A DNA stretch of 64,000 nt from an uncultured Eubacterium sp. (GTDB taxonomy: Bacteria > Bacillota > Clostridia > Lachnospirales > Lachnospiraceae): contig CAJUBZ010000002.1 of assembly GCA_910584795.1 (NCBI GenBank), positions 186,001 to 250,000 on the forward strand. The letters run 5' to 3'. Positions 1 through 8,616 of the stretch are shown here, one piece after another. The position numbers were made by a program, and so were the translations under genes. The notes beneath the pieces were generated by a model. That model was not told the DNA's origin, ran no database searches, and saw nothing but the letters and a program-made list of their open reading frames with translations. The stretch's first letter is position 1, and each line of letters opens with the position of its first letter.

Positions 1-1179
1 TATGCTGATAATGCTGCTACAACAAAAATGAGTAAGTCAGCAGTGAAAACTGTTTTAAATATAATGAAGGATGTATATGGTAATCCTTCGAGTCTGCACA
101 GTATGGGACAGAAAGCTAAGGAAATACTTGAAAAAGCAAGAAAGGATGTTGCAGATTGTATTGGAGCAGAATTTAAAGAAGTATATTTTACGTCTGGAGG
201 AACTGAATCAGATAATCAGGCGATTATCTCGGCAGCAGAAATTGGTCTTTTAAATAAGAAGAAACACATTATTTCGACGAAAATAGAACATCACGCAGTG
301 CTTCATACATTAAATAAATTAGAAAAGAAAGGTTTTGAAGTAACTCTATTGGATGTGCCGGAAGATGGAATTATCAGAGTAGAAGATTTTGTTGATGCAA
401 TTAGAGAAGATACAGCATTCGCGACAATTATGTTTGCAAATAATGAGATTGGGACGATACAACCTGTTGGAGAGATTGGGAGAATATGCAGAGAAAAAGG
501 AATTATTTTTCATACAGATGCAGTTCAGGCAGCAGGCCATGTAGAGATTGATGTAAAAAAATTAAATATTGACATGCTGTCATTGTCAGCACACAAATTT
601 CATGGACCTAAAGGGGTTGGAGCATTGTATGTGAGAAAAAATCTTCCACTTTGCAATATTATTGAAGGAGGAGCACAGGAGCGGGGAAAGCGTGCGGGTA
701 CGGAAAATCTTCCGGGAATTGCAGGTATGGCAGAAACTTTGAAAGAAGCATGTAGTCATTTAGAAGAAAATGCCCGAAAAGAGACTGCTTTAAGAGACAG
801 GTTGATTGTGGGGCTGTCTGAAATCAGTCATTCTATGTTAAATGGTGACTGGAAAAACAGGTTACCCGGAAATGTGAATTACATTTTTGAGGGGATTGAA
901 GGGGAATCTTTATTGTTGTTGTTAGATTCCAGAGGTATTTCTGCTTCATCCGGTTCGGCATGTACATCCGGTTCGTTGGAACCCAGCCATGTTCTTCTGG
1001 CAATTGGAAGACCTCATGAGGTCGCCCACGGTTCTCTGAGGCTGACAATAAGTTCTGAAAATACCATGGAAGAAATGGATTATATTGTAGAGCAGACAAA
1101 AGAAGTGGTGGAGTACCTTAGAAGTATTTCTCCAATGTGGGAACAGATTACGAAACAAAAAGAAACAAATAATGAATAA
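1..1179 (+). CDS. nifS: Cysteine desulfurase, NifS/IscS family (5' end outside window)
   Basis: PLP enzyme that takes sulfur from L-cysteine as a protein-bound persulfide for Fe-S clusters and tRNA thiolation. The reading frame is open from base 1 and begins with YADNAATT, the family's N-terminal motif, so only a few residues are missing. Visible motifs are the PLP-lysine region (SAHKFHGPKG) and the mobile active-site cysteine (SGSACTSGSLEPSH). NifU scaffold and MnmA thiolase genes follow closely, so this enzyme probably feeds both Fe-S assembly and 2-thiouridine synthesis. Family is clear; the choice between the IscS and NifS names is not resolvable. Confidence 0.95.
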   Translation, partial: YADNAATTKMSKSAVKTVLNIMKDVYGNPSSLHSMGQKAKEILEKARKDVADCIGAEFKEVYFTSGGTESDNQAIISAAEIGLLNKKKHIISTKIEHHAVLHTLNKLEKKGFEVTLLDVPEDGIIRVEDFVDAIREDTAFATIMFANNEIGTIQPVGEIGRICREKGIIFHTDAVQAAGHVEIDVKKLNIDMLSLSAHKFHGPKGVGALYVRKNLPLCNIIEGGAQERGKRAGTENLPGIAGMAETLKEACSHLEENARKETALRDRLIVGLSEISHSMLNGDWKNRLPGNVNYIFEGIEGESLLLLLDSRGISASSGSACTSGSLEPSHVLLAIGRPHEVAHGSLRLTISSENTMEEMDYIVEQTKEVVEYLRSISPMWEQITKQKETNNE

Positions 1180-1202
1180 GACAATAAACGAGAGGAGTTT
1201 TT

Positions 1203-1577
1203 ATGTTATATAGTGAGAAAGTAATGGATCATTTTATGAATCCTAGAAACGTAGGAAAACTTGATGATGCAGATGGTATTGGTGAAGTAGGAAATGCCAA
1301 GTGTGGAGATATTATGAAAATCTATATTAAGGTAGATAATGGGTTGATATCTGATGTGAAGTTTCAGACATTTGGTTGTGGTTCTGCTATTGCCAGCAGT
1401 TCAATGGCAACTGAATTGATAAAGGGAAAGCCGGTTCATCAGGCATTGGAATTGACGAATAAGGCTGTAGTAGAGGCGCTTGAGGGGCTGCCTGCTCATA
1501 AGATACATTGTTCGGTATTGGCAGAAGAAGCTATTAAATGTGCAATTGAGGATTATCAGATGAAAAAATCGTGTTGA
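1203..1577 (+). CDS. nifU: NifU/IscU-type Fe-S cluster scaffold protein
   Basis: Scaffold on which Fe-S clusters are built from sulfur delivered by the desulfurase. It has 124 residues, the size of a single NifU N-terminal domain. The three expected cysteine sites are present: one in the AKCGD segment, one in FGCGSA and one in HCSVLAEEA. The gene starts 23 bases after the desulfurase stop with an AGAGGAG ribosome binding site, so the two are co-transcribed. No C-terminal NFU thioredoxin-like domain is fused. Family assignment is firm. Confidence 0.93.
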   Translation: MLYSEKVMDHFMNPRNVGKLDDADGIGEVGNAKCGDIMKIYIKVDNGLISDVKFQTFGCGSAIASSSMATELIKGKPVHQALELTNKAVVEALEGLPAHKIHCSVLAEEAIKCAIEDYQMKKSC

Positions 1578-1649
1578 TAAAATCATTTAGTTGGGGTAGT
1601 ATGTTAGTGAAATATGAATAATGGCTATGCCGTGATGAAGGATGAAATT

Positions 1650-2732
1650 ATGAAAGCACTGATTGCAATGAGCGGTGGTGTAGACAGTAGTGTTGCTGCC
1701 GTGTTTATGAAAGAAAAAGGATATGAGCCGATTGGCGTTACGATGAAACTTTATGATAATGAAGATGTAAATATGTCTCAGGAAAAGACCTGTTGTTCTT
1801 TAAGTGACATAGAAGATGCCAGAAGCATTGCCCATAAGTTTGATTTTCCATATTACGTGTTTAATTTTAAAACACAATTTAGGGAAAAAGTTATGGACAA
1901 ATTTGTGGGTTGTTACAAATGCGGCATGACACCAAATCCTTGTGTAGATTGTAACCGTTATCTTAAATTTAATGAGTTAGACCGTCGGGCAAAAGAATTA
2001 GAATGTGATGTGATTGTTACCGGACATTATGCACGAATCAGATTTAATCAGGAAACAAAAAAATATGAGTTATTAAAAGGTGTGGATGATTCAAAAGATC
2101 AAAGTTATGTTCTGTATTATATGACTCAGGAGCAGCTGGCACATACGATGCTGCCACTCGGTGAATATACTAAGGAGGAAATTAGAAAAATTGCTGATAA
2201 GTATCAGTTAATTAATGCGGATAAACATGATAGTCAGGATATATGTTTTATCCCTGATGGCAATCATATGCAGTTTATTGAAAATTACACGAATGAAAAA
2301 GTTGGAAAGGGTAATTTTTTAGATATTAACGGAAAAGTGATTGGACAACATAACGGATATTATCGGTATACAGTTGGTCAGAGAAAAGGAATTAATGTGA
2401 ATCGCGATGGAAAACATTATGTGTTAGAAATTAAACCTGAAACAAATGAAGTTGTAGTAGGAAGAAATAAAGATTTATTTTCAACAGAATTAATTGCTGC
2501 AGATTTCAATTGGATTTCAGGGGAGATTCCAAAAGAACCCATTCGAATTAGTGGAAGAACCAGATATCATCAACCATTGACAGAGGGAGTGGCAGAAGTA
2601 TTGGATAATGGTGATGTGAAAATTACATTTGATGAGCCTATTCGTGCAATTACAAAAGGACAGTCGGTTGTATTATATAATGGGGAAATCGTTCTTGGCG
2701 GAGGCTGTATTGTGAAAACTGAAATAATGTAA
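1650..2732 (+). CDS. mnmA: tRNA-specific 2-thiouridylase MnmA
   Basis: Adenylates and thiolates U34 of tRNA Lys, Glu and Gln. The PP-loop SGGVDSS is at the extreme N-terminus. The first catalytic cysteine lies in the NPCVDCNRYLKF region and the second in DSQDICFI. Start 1650 is chosen because AAGGATG precedes it at SD distance and the protein then begins directly at the ATP-binding strand; in-frame ATGs at 1614 and 1635 would only add an unconserved tail. This gives 360 residues, normal for MnmA. As third gene after nifS and nifU it likely receives persulfide sulfur from that desulfurase. Confidence 0.95.
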   Translation: MKALIAMSGGVDSSVAAVFMKEKGYEPIGVTMKLYDNEDVNMSQEKTCCSLSDIEDARSIAHKFDFPYYVFNFKTQFREKVMDKFVGCYKCGMTPNPCVDCNRYLKFNELDRRAKELECDVIVTGHYARIRFNQETKKYELLKGVDDSKDQSYVLYYMTQEQLAHTMLPLGEYTKEEIRKIADKYQLINADKHDSQDICFIPDGNHMQFIENYTNEKVGKGNFLDINGKVIGQHNGYYRYTVGQRKGINVNRDGKHYVLEIKPETNEVVVGRNKDLFSTELIAADFNWISGEIPKEPIRISGRTRYHQPLTEGVAEVLDNGDVKITFDEPIRAITKGQSVVLYNGEIVLGGGCIVKTEIM

Positions 2733-2804
2733 TAAAATCTGTATACTTGTAAATATTAATAGAAATCATTAATTTTTATAGTTTAGGTTTGATACACCCG
2801 GGAG

Positions 2805-2842
2805 AAGAAACATGAGGGAGGAGTCTTTCATGTTTCTTTTGT
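2805..2842 (+). terminator. Intrinsic terminator after mnmA
   Basis: An 11-bp perfect inverted repeat (AAGAAACATGA and its complement) with a 12-base loop, followed by a T-rich stretch. It ends the nifS-nifU-mnmA transcript and separates it from the cysK operon. Confidence 0.85.
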
Positions 2843-2925
2843 TAGTATATAAAAAAATATAGTAGCATTACATTATAAAAATATGTAAAATGATAATGGT
2901 ATTTATTTTAAATAAAATTTAAAAA

Positions 2926-2992
2926 CCTATTGCAAAGATAGGAAAAAGATGGTATTATTTTTACAATAATTAAAACCTACTAAAATAATAGG
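2926..2992 (+). promoter_or_regulatory. cysK promoter with two palindromic operator-like sites
   Basis: A sigma-A-type promoter TTGCAA-17-TATTAT lies at 2930-2958. Two 17-bp imperfect palindromes of form CCTA-N9-TAGG occur at 2926-2942, overlapping the -35, and at 2976-2992, downstream of the -10; they start exactly 50 bp apart. Their arrangement and their place before sulfur-assimilation genes suggest an Rrf2-family (CymR/IscR-like) repressor. The regulator is not in the window, so its identity is inference. Confidence 0.6.
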
Positions 2993-3027
2993 AATTGCAA
3001 TATAAATATTATTGGAGGTATGTGGAA

Positions 3028-3960
3028 ATGTCAGATATAAAAAAAAGTGCATCAGAATTAATAGGAAAGACGCCTCTTTTGTTGGTGGAGAATTATCAGA
3101 GAAATGCAGATGCGACGGAGGCGGAGATTTTAGCAAAGTTGGAATATTTTAACCCGGCAGGAAGTGTAAAGGATAGAGTGGCACTTCAGATGATACAGGA
3201 TTTAGAAGAGAGTGGAAGAATTAAGCCGGGAGCAACATTAATTGAACCAACATCCGGAAATACGGGAATTGGTATTGCGGCCGTTGCAGGAGCAAAAGGT
3301 TATAAAGTCATTATTACCATTCCCGAGACAATGAGTGTTGAGCGAAGAAATATTATCAAAGCATATGGAGCAGAAATTGTACTTACAGAAGGCTCGAAAG
3401 GAATGAAAGGTGCTATCGCCAAGGCAGAGGAAATTAAGAATGAAACACCAGGGGCTGTTGTTCTTGGACAGTTTATAAATTCTTCAAATCCTAAAGTACA
3501 TAAGTTGACGACAGGTCCGGAAATCTGGGAAGATACAGACGGAGAGATTGATATTTTTGTTGCAGGAGTAGGAACCGGTGGAACAATTACGGGTGTTGGA
3601 GAATATTTAAAATCAAAGAATCCAAATGTAAAAGTTGTAGCAGTAGAACCAAAGGATAGTCCGGTACTTTCTAAAGGGACAGCAGGGGCACATAAGATTC
3701 AGGGAATTGGAGCAGGATTTGTTCCGGATGTACTTAATACAGAAGTTTATGATGAAATTATACCGGTTGCGAATGAAGATGCTTTCGAAACTGGAAAAGC
3801 AATTGCAAAAACAGAGGGGGTTCTGGTTGGGATTTCATCAGGAGCAGCACTGTTTGCAGCAACAGAGCTGGCAAAGAGACCGGAAAACAAAGGAAAGAAA
3901 ATTGTTGCACTGCTTCCTGATTCAGGAGACAGATACTACAGCACGGCTCTCTTCCAGTAG
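3028..3960 (+). CDS. cysK: Cysteine synthase (O-acetylserine sulfhydrylase)
   Basis: PLP enzyme making cysteine from O-acetylserine and sulfide. The PLP-lysine motif appears as NPAGSVKDRVA near residue 42. The substrate loop TSGNTG and the glycine-rich phosphate site GTGGTITG are intact. Start 3028 follows a GGAGG site nine bases upstream; an earlier in-frame ATG at 2995 would add a non-homologous leader. The 310-residue length is typical of CysK. It is first in an operon with an O-acetylhomoserine sulfhydrylase and an ArsC-like protein, under the two-palindrome promoter. Confidence 0.96.
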   Translation: MSDIKKSASELIGKTPLLLVENYQRNADATEAEILAKLEYFNPAGSVKDRVALQMIQDLEESGRIKPGATLIEPTSGNTGIGIAAVAGAKGYKVIITIPETMSVERRNIIKAYGAEIVLTEGSKGMKGAIAKAEEIKNETPGAVVLGQFINSSNPKVHKLTTGPEIWEDTDGEIDIFVAGVGTGGTITGVGEYLKSKNPNVKVVAVEPKDSPVLSKGTAGAHKIQGIGAGFVPDVLNTEVYDEIIPVANEDAFETGKAIAKTEGVLVGISSGAALFAATELAKRPENKGKKIVALLPDSGDRYYSTALFQ

Positions 3961-4008
3961 GTTATTTATGGAAATAGGATGAAAAAGAATAGATAGGAGA
4001 TTATATAA

Positions 4009-5295
4009 ATGAGCAAAAGAAATTATAAATTTGAAACATTACAGTTACACGTAGGACAGGAAACCCCGGATCCGGCAACAGATTCAAGGGCAGTTCCGAT
4101 TTATCAGACAACATCTTATGTATTTAAAAATTGTGCACATGCAGCAGCAAGATTTGGTCTGGAGGATGCAGGAAATATTTATGGAAGACTAACGAATTCA
4201 ACACAGGGAGTTTTTGAAGACAGAATTACAAAATTAGAAGGTGGTGTGGCAGGACTCGCAGTAGCATCAGGTGCAGCTGCCATTGCGTATACTATTGAGG
4301 CATTGGCTAGTGCTGGAGAACATATTGTTGCACAAAAAACAATTTATGGTGGAACATCAAATCTTCTGGCACATACACTTATAAATTATGGGATTCATAC
4401 TACTTTTGTAGATGCTCATAATTTGGAAGAAGTAGAAGCAGCGATTCAGGAAAATACAAAGGCAGTTTATTTAGAAACACTTGGAAATCCAAATAGTGAT
4501 ATTCCGGATATTGATGCGATTGCAGAGATTGCGCATAAGCATGGACTTCCGGTAATAGTAGACAATACTTTTGGAACACCATATCTGGTCAGACCAATTG
4601 AACATGGGGCAGATATCGTAGTGCATTCTGCTACGAAGTTTATCGGTGGACATGGTACATCTCTTGGTGGTGTGATAATAGACGGTGGTACGTTTGACTG
4701 GGAGGCATCAGGTAAATATCCGGGAATCTCAGAACCAAATCCAAGTTATCACGGAGTGAAATTTACAGAGGTGGCAGGTCAGGCAGCATTTGTTACGTAT
4801 ATTAGAGCAATTCTTTTAAGAGATACTGGAGCAGCAATTTCGCCATTTAATGCATTTTTGTTATTACAGGGAACAGAGACGTTATCGCTTCGTATCGACA
4901 GACATAATGAAAATACAAAGAAGGTAGTAGAATATTTATCAAATCATCCATTGGTTGAGAAAGTTAATCACCCATCACTTTCAGAACATCCGGATCATGC
5001 ACTATACGAGAAGTATTTTCCAAATGGTGGGGCAAGTATTTTTACATTCAATATAAAGGGGGGACAGGAAGAAGCACATAAGTTTATTGATAACTTGCAG
5101 TTATTCTCTTTATTAGCAAATGTAGCGGATTCAAAGTCTCTGGTAATACATCCGGCGACAACGACACACAGTCAGTGCACACAGGAAGAATTATTAGAAC
5201 AGGATATCAAGCCAAATACAATCAGACTGTCTATTGGAACAGAGAATATTGATGATATTCTTGAGGATTTGGATGAGGCATTTAAAGCAGTATAA
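4009..5295 (+). CDS. metY: O-acetylhomoserine sulfhydrylase (Cys/Met metabolism PLP enzyme)
   Basis: A 428-residue member of the Cys/Met metabolism PLP family. The start ETLQLHVGQ.PDPAT.SRAVPIYQTTSY and the PLP-lysine region HSATKFIGGHGTSLGG are characteristic of O-acetylhomoserine aminocarboxypropyltransferase rather than cystathionine synthases, which are usually near 380 residues. It would join sulfide to O-acetylhomoserine to give homocysteine. It lies 48 bases after cysK with its own RBS (AGGAG), so the operon covers both direct sulfhydrylation routes to cysteine and homocysteine. Confidence 0.93.
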   Translation: MSKRNYKFETLQLHVGQETPDPATDSRAVPIYQTTSYVFKNCAHAAARFGLEDAGNIYGRLTNSTQGVFEDRITKLEGGVAGLAVASGAAAIAYTIEALASAGEHIVAQKTIYGGTSNLLAHTLINYGIHTTFVDAHNLEEVEAAIQENTKAVYLETLGNPNSDIPDIDAIAEIAHKHGLPVIVDNTFGTPYLVRPIEHGADIVVHSATKFIGGHGTSLGGVIIDGGTFDWEASGKYPGISEPNPSYHGVKFTEVAGQAAFVTYIRAILLRDTGAAISPFNAFLLLQGTETLSLRIDRHNENTKKVVEYLSNHPLVEKVNHPSLSEHPDHALYEKYFPNGGASIFTFNIKGGQEEAHKFIDNLQLFSLLANVADSKSLVIHPATTTHSQCTQEELLEQDIKPNTIRLSIGTENIDDILEDLDEAFKAV

Positions 5296-5321
5296 AATAT
5301 CAATAATAAGGAGGAAAGAAA

Positions 5322-5672
5322 ATGATTAAGATAATTCAATATCCGAAGTGCAGCACTTGTAAAAAAGCTGTGAAGTTTTTACAGGACAACAACGTAGAAT
5401 TTGAGAGCAGAGATATCAAAGAAAATAATCCGACAGCAGAAGAATTGAAGAAGTGGCATGAAATGAGTGGGCTGCCCTTAAAGAGATTTTTTAACACTAG
5501 TGGATTGAAGTATAAGGAGCTGGGCTTAAAGGATAAGTTACCGCAGATGAGTGAGGAAGAACAATATGAACTGCTGGCAACAGATGGTATGTTGGTGAAA
5601 AGACCAATATTAGTCGGAGAGGATTATGTGCTGGTAGGGTTTAAAGAAGCAGATTGGAGTGAAAAGATATAA
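5322..5672 (+). CDS. ArsC/Spx/MgsR-family thioredoxin-fold protein
   Basis: A small 116-residue protein of the arsenate reductase (ArsC/YffB/Spx) superfamily. It begins with the IIQYPKCSTCKKAVKFL segment, giving a CxxC at residues 10-13. The C-terminal half has LLATDGMLVKRPILV, the conserved RP.L. element. In this family the first cysteine may be a reductase nucleophile, or the CxxC a redox switch when the protein binds RNA polymerase. Position at the end of a cysteine/methionine operon suggests thiol redox work rather than arsenate resistance. Exact role unknown. Confidence 0.85.
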   Translation: MIKIIQYPKCSTCKKAVKFLQDNNVEFESRDIKENNPTAEELKKWHEMSGLPLKRFFNTSGLKYKELGLKDKLPQMSEEEQYELLATDGMLVKRPILVGEDYVLVGFKEADWSEKI

Positions 5673-5682
5673 TATAGAAGAA

Positions 5683-5721
5683 AGAAACTGTATGGCCTAT
5701 AAAACCATACAGTTTCTCTTA
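5683..5721. terminator. Bidirectional terminator between convergent genes
   Basis: A 13-bp perfect stem (AGAAACTGTATGG with its complement) around a nine-base loop. T- and A-rich flanks let it work both ways. Its right part lies inside the last codons of the minus-strand phosphoesterase gene, so that gene's own 3' end encodes the hairpin. Confidence 0.8.
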
Positions 5722-6572
5722 TCTAATTCCGATCTGGAAACATAAACAATCTGCTCATCGGTGCTGTCAAGTGCCCATTTTATTAAATGAATACAGCCAT
5801 CATATATTTCAATACATGTAATGCCAAAAGGGGATACACAACTTCCTGTATTATAATATGGAGAGTTGTTTGTACCCATCATAGGCCGGTGAGTATGACC
5901 TGTAATTAAAATATGCTGATTTTGTTTTGCCCAGTTTGTTAATTTCTTTTCAGTAGATTTTTTTCTTTTATTGTTTTTTGCAGCACTGGTAGGGTCAGGA
6001 ATACCTAGAGATTCTAACGGTTTCCAGATATATCTTACAAGAAAACGTGATAAGTGCCATAAGGTACTGTTTAAAAAATCAGCTTGATGGCCATGAGTAA
6101 GGTATATATTGTTCTGGGTCTCACTTTCTAAAATAATACCAGGATAAAAGGTTATATCTGGAAAAAGCTTTTTTGCACACATTTGGTGATCACAGTAATA
6201 GGAACGGAAATTTGAATTTGTGTACCTGGAATTTTTTTTGACAATATCGTGATTTCCATATACGCTGTAAAATTTTTTTTGGTTATAAAATTTTACAAGA
6301 ACATCGAAGGTATGCTGGTGCATATCTTTGATGGCATTCATATTTCGGTTTTCCCATAACTCGTCACCATCCCCCAGTTCAATATAAGTGAAATCCCTGT
6401 GAAAGTAATAGTTTAAAGCTGCAATATAAATAAATTCATTTTTAGTGAAATTGTCATTTGCTTTTCCAATGCCTCTGTGACAATCACTAAAGATCACATA
6501 TCGACTTTGCATATTCAGAGGGAGCCGCAGTGCTCCCTCAAAAGCATTATTTATTCTAGAATGATATCCCAT
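5697..6572 (-). CDS. Calcineurin-like metallophosphoesterase
   Basis: A 291-residue predicted dinuclear-metal phosphoesterase. Motifs occur in family order: IFSDCHRG (usual D-x-H), ELGDGDELWE (GDxxE), YGNHD (GNHD), LTHGHQAD and ITGHTHRP (GHTH). There is no signal peptide, so it should be cytoplasmic. Its substrate cannot be read from sequence; relatives include UDP-diacylglucosamine hydrolases and broad phosphodiesterases. It lies 24 bases downstream of the DUF4474 gene on the same strand and is probably co-transcribed with it. Confidence 0.88.
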   Translation of the reverse strand: MGYHSRINNAFEGALRLPLNMQSRYVIFSDCHRGIGKANDNFTKNEFIYIAALNYYFHRDFTYIELGDGDELWENRNMNAIKDMHQHTFDVLVKFYNQKKFYSVYGNHDIVKKNSRYTNSNFRSYYCDHQMCAKKLFPDITFYPGIILESETQNNIYLTHGHQADFLNSTLWHLSRFLVRYIWKPLESLGIPDPTSAAKNNKRKKSTEKKLTNWAKQNQHILITGHTHRPMMGTNNSPYYNTGSCVSPFGITCIEIYDGCIHLIKWALDSTDEQIVYVSRSELDKRNCMVL

Positions 6573-6596
6573 ATAGCTTCCCTCATAATTAGAATG

Positions 6597-7598
6597 TTAA
6601 TGTTTTTTACATTTTTTTTCACAGCATTTTTCTTTACATTCATATTCCGGATAACATTTTTCCTTACAATGCTTTTCCTTACAATGCTTTTTCCTGCAAT
6701 GTTTTCTTTTACAGTGTTTCTGTTTCCGGCATTTTTTGAAACAGAACAAATGTCTGAAGCATACAGGAAGGAAGAAGTATAAATACAAAATTTTATCTAC
6801 AATACAGGTAAACGGTCTTGTCACAAAATTAAACAGTTTACAGAAAATACGGTCCTGCCATAGAGAGAATGCTGCTACAAGACGATGGAAATATCGTGGC
6901 TGTCTGCTGTGGGGAAGACCAAATATAAATGTTACGGTATCGTCACATACATATAAGTCGCAGTCACTATATGCCATACGTTCCATGCTGGACATAAAAA
7001 CTTCAAGCATTTCCCGGTTTTCAAAATCAATGGTAATCTGCATTGTAAGATCCTCTGGATTACAGTATGAACCTACTCGAAAACCAGTCAGCCACCAATG
7101 TCTTTTGGACAGTGAAAATAATTTTTGTCCTTTATAGTTTATAACCATAGAAAGAGGAAGCATCTCACTGTCAGGTACACCATAAAAAATTGTTTTACTG
7201 AAATCTTTCGGAGGGACAATTTTATCAGTTCTGTAAATTCCGATTTCTCCACCGATATTAATACCATATTGTCCTTTCCAAAATTCAATTAACCATGTTT
7301 TATCGTCATAATAAAAGTATACTTTTTCACAATCAAATACCATATTAAAATGAAGTGCTGCATGGTCATATTTTGCCATGTAGCCAAATTTTTTCTGCCA
7401 TGCATTGCGCAGTGATGTCACAATATCACTTTCAGGCAAATAACAAAAACCAAACGGTTCTAATAAATCATTTAATAAATGAACCTTTTTACAGTAGTCC
7501 ATATTGCATATTTTCTTTATGATTTTTTTTCTTTTGTAAAAACAAAAAATGGAAAATAAAATACATATAATAATAAGAATTCCAAAAAGTATATACAT
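6597..7598 (-). CDS. DUF4474 protein with one N-terminal membrane helix and a Cys/Lys-rich tail
   Basis: 333 residues. Residues 1-22 form one hydrophobic helix followed by a basic stop-transfer segment. The central part, roughly 40-240, carries the DUF4474 pattern (LNDLLEPFGF.Y, FN.V.DCE..YF.YD, W.IEFWKGQYGI..GGEIG.Y). This family is common in gut Clostridia and has no known function. The last 45 residues are almost only Cys, Lys, His, Arg and Glu, in repeats of the form KxKHC. That tail resembles a metal-binding or nucleic-acid-binding appendage and is not a usual part of the domain. Confidence 0.75.
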   Translation of the reverse strand: MYILFGILIIICILFSIFCFYKRKKIIKKICNMDYCKKVHLLNDLLEPFGFCYLPESDIVTSLRNAWQKKFGYMAKYDHAALHFNMVFDCEKVYFYYDDKTWLIEFWKGQYGINIGGEIGIYRTDKIVPPKDFSKTIFYGVPDSEMLPLSMVINYKGQKLFSLSKRHWWLTGFRVGSYCNPEDLTMQITIDFENREMLEVFMSSMERMAYSDCDLYVCDDTVTFIFGLPHSRQPRYFHRLVAAFSLWQDRIFCKLFNFVTRPFTCIVDKILYLYFFLPVCFRHLFCFKKCRKQKHCKRKHCRKKHCKEKHCKEKCYPEYECKEKCCEKKCKKH

Positions 7599-7761
7599 AT
7601 TAACCTCTCATATGTGTTTGATATAGTATATGAAGAGAAAAGGGAATGTGTTATACTTTTAAAAGGAAAATACGCATATGGTAAGATGTTTTAATGATGT
7701 TAAGATTTCTCTCTAATGGAGAAAGTAAATAATATATATGATTAAAGGAGTAAATATAAAT

Positions 7762-8034
7762 ATGGTCAGAAAACATGTAATATTTAAAGGACGTGTACAA
7801 GGAGTAGGGTTTCGATATTATTGCCGGATTATAGCTGATAGGATGCGTCTGACCGGCTGGGTTCGCAATTTATATAATGGGGATGTAGAGATGGAGATAC
7901 AGGGAGATAAAAGAGATATTGAAATGTATCTATATCAAATTAAGCAATGTGACAGATTTATTCGTATTGACGATATAGAAGTGACGACAAAGGATGTTAT
8001 AGAAGAAAGTCAGTTTTATATTAAGTCCTATTAG
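7762..8034 (+). CDS. acyP: Acylphosphatase
   Basis: Small 90-residue enzyme that hydrolyses acyl phosphates. The signature GRVQGVGFRYYC contains the phosphate loop and catalytic Arg. GWVRNLYNGDVEMEIQG contains the catalytic Asn. Start 7762 sits 11 bases after AAAGGAG; an earlier in-frame ATG at 7738 lies upstream of that RBS. The YbaK-type gene follows about 40 bases later on the same strand. Confidence 0.93.
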   Translation: MVRKHVIFKGRVQGVGFRYYCRIIADRMRLTGWVRNLYNGDVEMEIQGDKRDIEMYLYQIKQCDRFIRIDDIEVTTKDVIEESQFYIKSY

Positions 8035-8074
8035 AAAGGTACAGTTTAATAAATTTAAAAGAAGGTGGCAGATC

Positions 8075-8554
8075 ATGAAGAAAGAAGAAAAGACAAATGT
8101 AATGCGCGTCTTAGACAGCAAAAAAGTAAAATATAAAAAATATAATTATTTATCTACAGGGGCGGTTAGTGGAACGGAAGTGGCACAAGCATTGGGAGAA
8201 AATCCTGATATGGTTTTTAAAACATTGGTTACTGTATCAAAATCAAAGAACTATTATGTGTTTATGGTTCCAGTTGAAAAGGAATTGGATTTGAAAAAGG
8301 CGGCCGGTGTAGTGGGAGAAAAGAAAATAGAAATGCTCAAATCAAAGGATTTATTGCCATTAACAGGATATGTACATGGTGGATGTTCTCCTATTGGAAT
8401 GAAAAAGTTCTTTAAAACTACAATAGATAAAAGTGCAGAATGTTTTGAGACAATTATGTTTAGTGGTGGAAAAATTGGATATCAGGTAGAAGTGGCATTG
8501 GAAGATTTAAAGAAAGTAATTCAATTTGAATTGAAGGATATAACGATCAAGTAA
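8075..8554 (+). CDS. ybaK: Cys-tRNA(Pro)/Cys-tRNA(Cys) deacylase, YbaK/EbsC type
   Basis: A trans-editing enzyme that clears Cys mischarged on tRNA-Pro. It is 159 residues with the YbaK fold signatures: VFKTLVTVS near residue 48, the LDLKKAAGVVGEKKIEM segment, and the GY.HGG.SPIGMKK loop in the middle. Length is normal. It may form a small operon with acylphosphatase upstream and the flavin-binding protein downstream. Distinction from ProX/PrdX-like editing domains rests on the GG.SPIG motif. Confidence 0.9.
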   Translation: MKKEEKTNVMRVLDSKKVKYKKYNYLSTGAVSGTEVAQALGENPDMVFKTLVTVSKSKNYYVFMVPVEKELDLKKAAGVVGEKKIEMLKSKDLLPLTGYVHGGCSPIGMKKFFKTTIDKSAECFETIMFSGGKIGYQVEVALEDLKKVIQFELKDITIK

Positions 8555-8616
8555 ATAACCTTTAATAAATGTATAATAAAGGTTATGATATGGAGAGCAA
8601 AAAAGGAGAAGATAAC

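Noticed and set aside
6477..7137. Plus-strand open frames opposite the DUF4474 and phosphoesterase genes
   Set aside because: Antisense to genes with clear motifs; low-complexity Phe-rich products are complements of the Lys-rich tail.
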